The position numbers and the translations under genes were made by a program. 8,450 bases of DNA from a bacterium (GTDB lineage: Bacteria > Krumholzibacteriota > Krumholzibacteriia > WVZY01), in NCBI GenBank assembly GCA_027296025.1, contig JAPUJU010000080.1, positions 1 through 8,450 of the forward strand, written 5' to 3'. How positions within the stretch are numbered: position 1 is the stretch's first letter; every line of letters starts with the position of its first letter. The notes beneath the pieces were generated by a model. That model ran no database searches and was not told where the DNA came from. It was given only the letters and a program-made list of their open reading frames with translations. This document shows positions 5,768-8,450 of the stretch, piece after piece.

Positions 5768-6217
5768 TTGGTAAGGCGCTTGATGGATCTTGTGGTTCTC
5801 GTTGCGGAACTGAGCCAGAAGAAAAAGAAGAACGAAATCGACGAAGAGCTGCTCCATCGCGGCTACTCTTCCGCCGAGATCGAGCAGGCACTCTTCTGGA
5901 TGTCGTCGCAGTGGAAACCTCTGGACGCCGTAGAGTCGGGTTCTTTTGATCGGCCGGTCTTCCGCGTGCTCAGTCCGTGGGAAGTACTCAATATAGACGC
6001 CGAGGCACACGGTTACCTCCTGCGGCTTCAGAACCTCGGGATCATCGATCCCGACCAGTTCGAGAAAATCATGAGCCGGATCCTTCCGTTTGGACCGGAC
6101 AAACTCCAACTCAGTGAGATAAAATCACTTGCCGGCATGGTCGTGTTTAACCTGCAGGTGGACGCCCTGGATGACGACGGTTTTCAAGTTATGGATGATG
6201 AGATCCAGTTAACGTAA
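5768..6217 (+). CDS. smg: Smg/DUF494 family protein
   Basis: 149 residues from a TTG start, or 144 from ATG 5783; the length suits the family (E. coli Smg is similar). The N-terminus is predicted helical (RRLMDLVVLVAEL), and IDEELLHRGYSSAEIEQALFW (about 24-44) matches the Smg pattern of a helix pair ending in an aromatic residue. The core RVLSPWEVLNIDAEAHGYLL (66-85), then LGIIDPDQFEKIMSRILPF (90-108), aligns by eye with the E. coli segment beginning [20 protein letters not shown]. The C-terminus is acidic. No signal peptide, membrane segment or catalytic motif is seen. The molecular function of the family is not established. In Proteobacteria smg lies between dprA and topA; here it precedes topA by 76 bp, which supports the assignment. 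It ends in tandem TAA TAG. Confidence 0.85.
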   Translation: MVRRLMDLVVLVAELSQKKKKNEIDEELLHRGYSSAEIEQALFWMSSQWKPLDAVESGSFDRPVFRVLSPWEVLNIDAEAHGYLLRLQNLGIIDPDQFEKIMSRILPFGPDKLQLSEIKSLAGMVVFNLQVDALDDDGFQVMDDEIQLT

Positions 6218-6229
6218 TAGCGAATAAAT

Positions 6230-6246
6230 AGATAAGTCCTTTATCT
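6230..6246 (+). other. Small hairpin between smg and topA
   Basis: AGATAA (6230-6235) and TTATCT (6241-6246) form a perfect 6-bp inverted repeat over a 5-base loop. The stem is AT-rich and weak and lies 6 bases before the stronger terminator hairpin. It could add to the terminator or be a chance palindrome in an AT-rich gap. Confidence 0.3.
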
Positions 6247-6252
6247 CTCACA

Positions 6253-6285
6253 CGCAAGTTGTACGGCTTGCGCTTTGTTTTTATT
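6253..6285 (+). terminator. Intrinsic terminator or attenuator just upstream of topA
   Basis: CGCAAG (6253-6258) pairs perfectly with CTTGCG (6267-6272). Two inner T-G wobbles can extend the stem around a GTAC loop. It is followed by CTTTGTTTTTATT. This is the clearest rho-independent terminator pattern in the window. The T-run ends 8 bases before the topA ATG, so any topA transcript starting upstream must pass through it. It either ends the smg transcript, with a topA promoter tightly packed around it, or acts as a leader attenuator. Confidence 0.65.
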
Positions 6286-6293
6286 GAGAAGAC

Positions 6294-8450
6294 ATGGCTA
6301 AGACATCCCTAGTTATCGTTGAGTCCCCGGCGAAGGCCAGCACGATCAAGAAATTCCTGGGCAGGAATTACAAGGTGGTCGCATCCATCGGGCACGTGAT
6401 GGATCTTCCCAAGAGCGAGCTTGGGGTCGATATCGAAAACGGGTTCAGCCCGAAGTACGTCGTGTCGCGCGGCAAACAGAAGGTCCTTACGCAGATCAAG
6501 AAGGATGCGAAGGCCGCCGACGACGTCTACCTCGCCCTCGATATGGACCGCGAAGGGGAAGCGATCGCATGGCATATATCCAATGCGCTCGCGAAGACGA
6601 AAACCCCGATTCACCGGATCATTTTCAACGAAATCACGAAGTCAGCGATCAAGAGCGCTATCGACAGTCCCGGCGAAGTCGACCAGCACAAGGTCGATGC
6701 TCAACAGGCGCGGAGAATTCTCGATCGGCTGGTGGGTTACCAGATCAGTCCGATCCTCTGGCAGATTTTTTACTACGGGTTGAGCGCGGGCAGGGTTCAG
6801 ACCGTGGGGCTCCGGATCGTCTGCGAGCGCGAAAGCGAAATCGATGCCTTCACATCGGAAGAGTACTGGTCCGTGGAAGCCGTTCTCCTGACAGAAAAAG
6901 GGGAAGAGGTTCCGGCGAAACTCACGCACATCGACGGTAAGAAGATCGACCTCACAAGGCAGAAGCAGGTCGACCCCGTGGTCGACGCTCTGCGGAAGAG
7001 CGACTTTACCGTTGCCGATGTAGTCAAGAAAGAGCGGAGGCGACATCCGCAACCTCCGTACATTACGAGCACGTTGCAGCGAGACGCCGCTCGGCGCCTT
7101 CGCTTTTCGCCGAAGAAAATCATGTTGCTCGCCCAGCAGCTCTATGAAGGAATTGATATTGAGGGCGAAGATCGGGTTGGTCTGATTAGCTATATGCGAA
7201 CGGATTCGGTGCGCGTTTCCGACCAGGCCACGAAGGCGGCACGTGAATACATCGAAAACGAATTCGGTAAGGAGTACCGCCCCGAAAAGCCGCGCGTGTA
7301 CAAACAGAAAAAAGGAGCGCAGGACGCGCACGAAGCGATCCGGCCTACAGACGTGCTACGGCATCCGGCGTCGTTGAAGAAATATCTCAGTAAGGATCAG
7401 TTTGCACTCTATCAACTCGTCTGGCAGCGGTTCATGGGTTCGCAGATGGAAAGCGCGCGCTACGACACTACAGAAGTGGTGATAGACGCGGGTAAATACC
7501 GCCTGAAGTCGAATGGCCGGGTAATGACGTTCAAGGGTTTTCTCGGCGTGTACGAGGAGGACTCCTCGGATAATGAAACGGAACTGCCGCCCATTTCGAA
7601 AGGCGATGCTCTCAAGGGGCAGTCGATTGACGGAAAACAGCACTTCACGGAGCCGCCGCCGCGGTATACAGAGGCGTCACTCATCAAGGAGCTCGAAGAC
7701 AAGGGAGTGGGTCGTCCGTCGACGTTCGCCAGTATCGTCTCCATTATTCAGGACCGCGACTATGTCACCAAGGACGAAGGACGGCTGAAGCCGACGACAC
7801 TCGGGAAACAGGTATGGATCACGCTCGAAGGGTTTTTCCCGGATTTGTTCGACACATCGTTTACCGCACTGATGGAAGAAGAGCTCGACAAGGTCGAAAG
7901 CGGTGACGATACATGGCAGAAAGTTGTGCAGGATTTCTACAAACCGTTCAAGAAAGACCTCGAACAGATCGACGATAAGAAAGACCGGATCAAGAGCGAA
8001 CTCCAGGAAGAGACGGATGTCGAGTGTGAGAAGTGCGGGCGCAAACTCATCAAAAAATGGGGCCGCAACGGTCAGTTCCTGGCATGTCCCGCGTATCCGG
8101 AGTGCAAGTTTTCGCGGCCGTTGGAGGGCGAAGACGCCGTCAAGCTCGAAGGCGAATGCCCGAAGTGTGGTGGGGAACTCGTGGCTAAGGTCGGCCGTTA
8201 CGGGCGCTTCGCTGCGTGCAAGAACTACCCCGAGTGCAAACACACCCAGTCGTTCCCGATCGGTATTGACTGCCCGAAGTGCGGCGGCCAGGTTGTCGAG
8301 AAGGTTACCCGGCGCGGCAAGCGCTTCTACGGCTGCGGTAACTATCCCGACTGCGACTTTGCCGCCTGGGACAAGCCGGTTGATACGGCCTGCCCGATAT
8401 GCAAGAATCCTTACGTTCTCGAAAAGAACTCCGCCAAACGCGGCACTTAT
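6294..8450 (+). CDS. topA: DNA topoisomerase I, type IA (3' end outside the window)
   Basis: 719 codons are present and the frame is still open at the window edge. TopA relaxes negative supercoils by transient single-strand cleavage through a 5'-phosphotyrosine link. The TOPRIM domain shows E10 in VIVESPAKASTIKKFLG and the acidic triad D83, D85, E87 in ALDMDREGEAIAWH. SAGRVQTVGL is at 164-173. The catalytic tyrosine is Y300 in LISYMRTDSV, and QDAHEAIRPT (343-352) and the GVGRPSTFASIV block (471-482) are intact. The C-terminus carries Cys4 zinc ribbons: C578/C581/C598/C604, C622/C625/C642/C648, C660/C663/C681/C687, and the first pair of a fourth (C700/C703) cut by the window end. These ribbons bind single-stranded DNA in relatives. 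ATG 6294 is fixed by the in-frame TGA at 6285-6287; the ribosome binding site (GAGAAG, 6286-6291) is weak and close. Confidence 0.98.
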   Translation, partial: MAKTSLVIVESPAKASTIKKFLGRNYKVVASIGHVMDLPKSELGVDIENGFSPKYVVSRGKQKVLTQIKKDAKAADDVYLALDMDREGEAIAWHISNALAKTKTPIHRIIFNEITKSAIKSAIDSPGEVDQHKVDAQQARRILDRLVGYQISPILWQIFYYGLSAGRVQTVGLRIVCERESEIDAFTSEEYWSVEAVLLTEKGEEVPAKLTHIDGKKIDLTRQKQVDPVVDALRKSDFTVADVVKKERRRHPQPPYITSTLQRDAARRLRFSPKKIMLLAQQLYEGIDIEGEDRVGLISYMRTDSVRVSDQATKAAREYIENEFGKEYRPEKPRVYKQKKGAQDAHEAIRPTDVLRHPASLKKYLSKDQFALYQLVWQRFMGSQMESARYDTTEVVIDAGKYRLKSNGRVMTFKGFLGVYEEDSSDNETELPPISKGDALKGQSIDGKQHFTEPPPRYTEASLIKELEDKGVGRPSTFASIVSIIQDRDYVTKDEGRLKPTTLGKQVWITLEGFFPDLFDTSFTALMEEELDKVESGDDTWQKVVQDFYKPFKKDLEQIDDKKDRIKSELQEETDVECEKCGRKLIKKWGRNGQFLACPAYPECKFSRPLEGEDAVKLEGECPKCGGELVAKVGRYGRFAACKNYPECKHTQSFPIGIDCPKCGGQVVEKVTRRGKRFYGCGNYPDCDFAAWDKPVDTACPICKNPYVLEKNSAKRGTY

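Noticed and set aside
4628..6109. Second antisense open frame, also 493 codons, over secA and smg
   Set aside because: It crosses two conserved + strand genes and the gap between them and has no recognisable motif. The equal length to the other antisense frame is coincidence.
5627..6217. Reading the small ORF and smg as one protein through a recoded TAG
   Set aside because: TAG is the normal stop of the gene ending at 105, the propeller gene and secA here. No pyrrolysine or selenocysteine signal is seen, and the extension does not resemble Smg N-termini. Kept only as a possible remnant.
1..8450. Mobile element, defence island, CRISPR or RNA gene
   Set aside because: No integrase, transposase, regular spaced DNA repeats, tRNA-like folds or rRNA stretches were seen. 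All large genes are core functions with similar composition.

Overview
This is a housekeeping chromosomal window with every gene on the + strand. It most likely comes from a GC-rich member of the FCB assemblage (Bacteroidota/Chlorobiota/Gemmatimonadota and related candidate phyla). The main evidence is SecA. Between the DEVD motif and the second helicase half it carries the long FCB-type insertion (residues about 264-345), and it keeps the C-terminal zinc tail. The cold-shock protein also has the KFFN variant common in those phyla. The phylum is an inference; no rRNA is present to settle it.

Layout: (1) the last 34 codons of an unrecognised gene (1-105); (2) a 99-bp gap with a sigma70-like promoter whose spacer is a palindrome that can also fold as a terminator; (3) a single-pass membrane protein (205-2118) with a cytoplasmic domain resembling a degenerate PP2C phosphatase and an exported beta-propeller of eight 40-residue repeats; (4) a 66-residue cold-shock-domain protein (2194-2394); (5) a 148-bp leader holding a hairpin and a 25-codon ORF; (6) secA (2543-5605), the preprotein translocase motor; (7) a 162-bp gap with a 32-codon ORF behind the best Shine-Dalgarno sequence in the window, in the same frame as the next gene; (8) a Smg/DUF494 family gene (5768-6217); (9) two hairpins, the second with a T-rich tail like an intrinsic terminator, ending 8 bases before topA; (10) topA, DNA topoisomerase I (6294 to the window end, open), with at least three complete Cys4 zinc ribbons and the start of a fourth.

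How the genes relate: secA drives Sec export, and the exported propeller protein would be inserted by the same route, but no direct functional link is shown. The smg-topA pairing is also found in Proteobacteria (dprA-smg-topA), here with no dprA. Co-directional genes with 75-162 bp gaps suggest partial co-transcription, with topA possibly separated or attenuated by the terminator. I see no mobile element, CRISPR array, tRNA, rRNA, toxin-antitoxin or defence module. The most novel material is in the gaps (short ORFs and hairpins ahead of secA, smg and topA), in the four-cysteine insertion of SecA, and in the architecture of the propeller protein.
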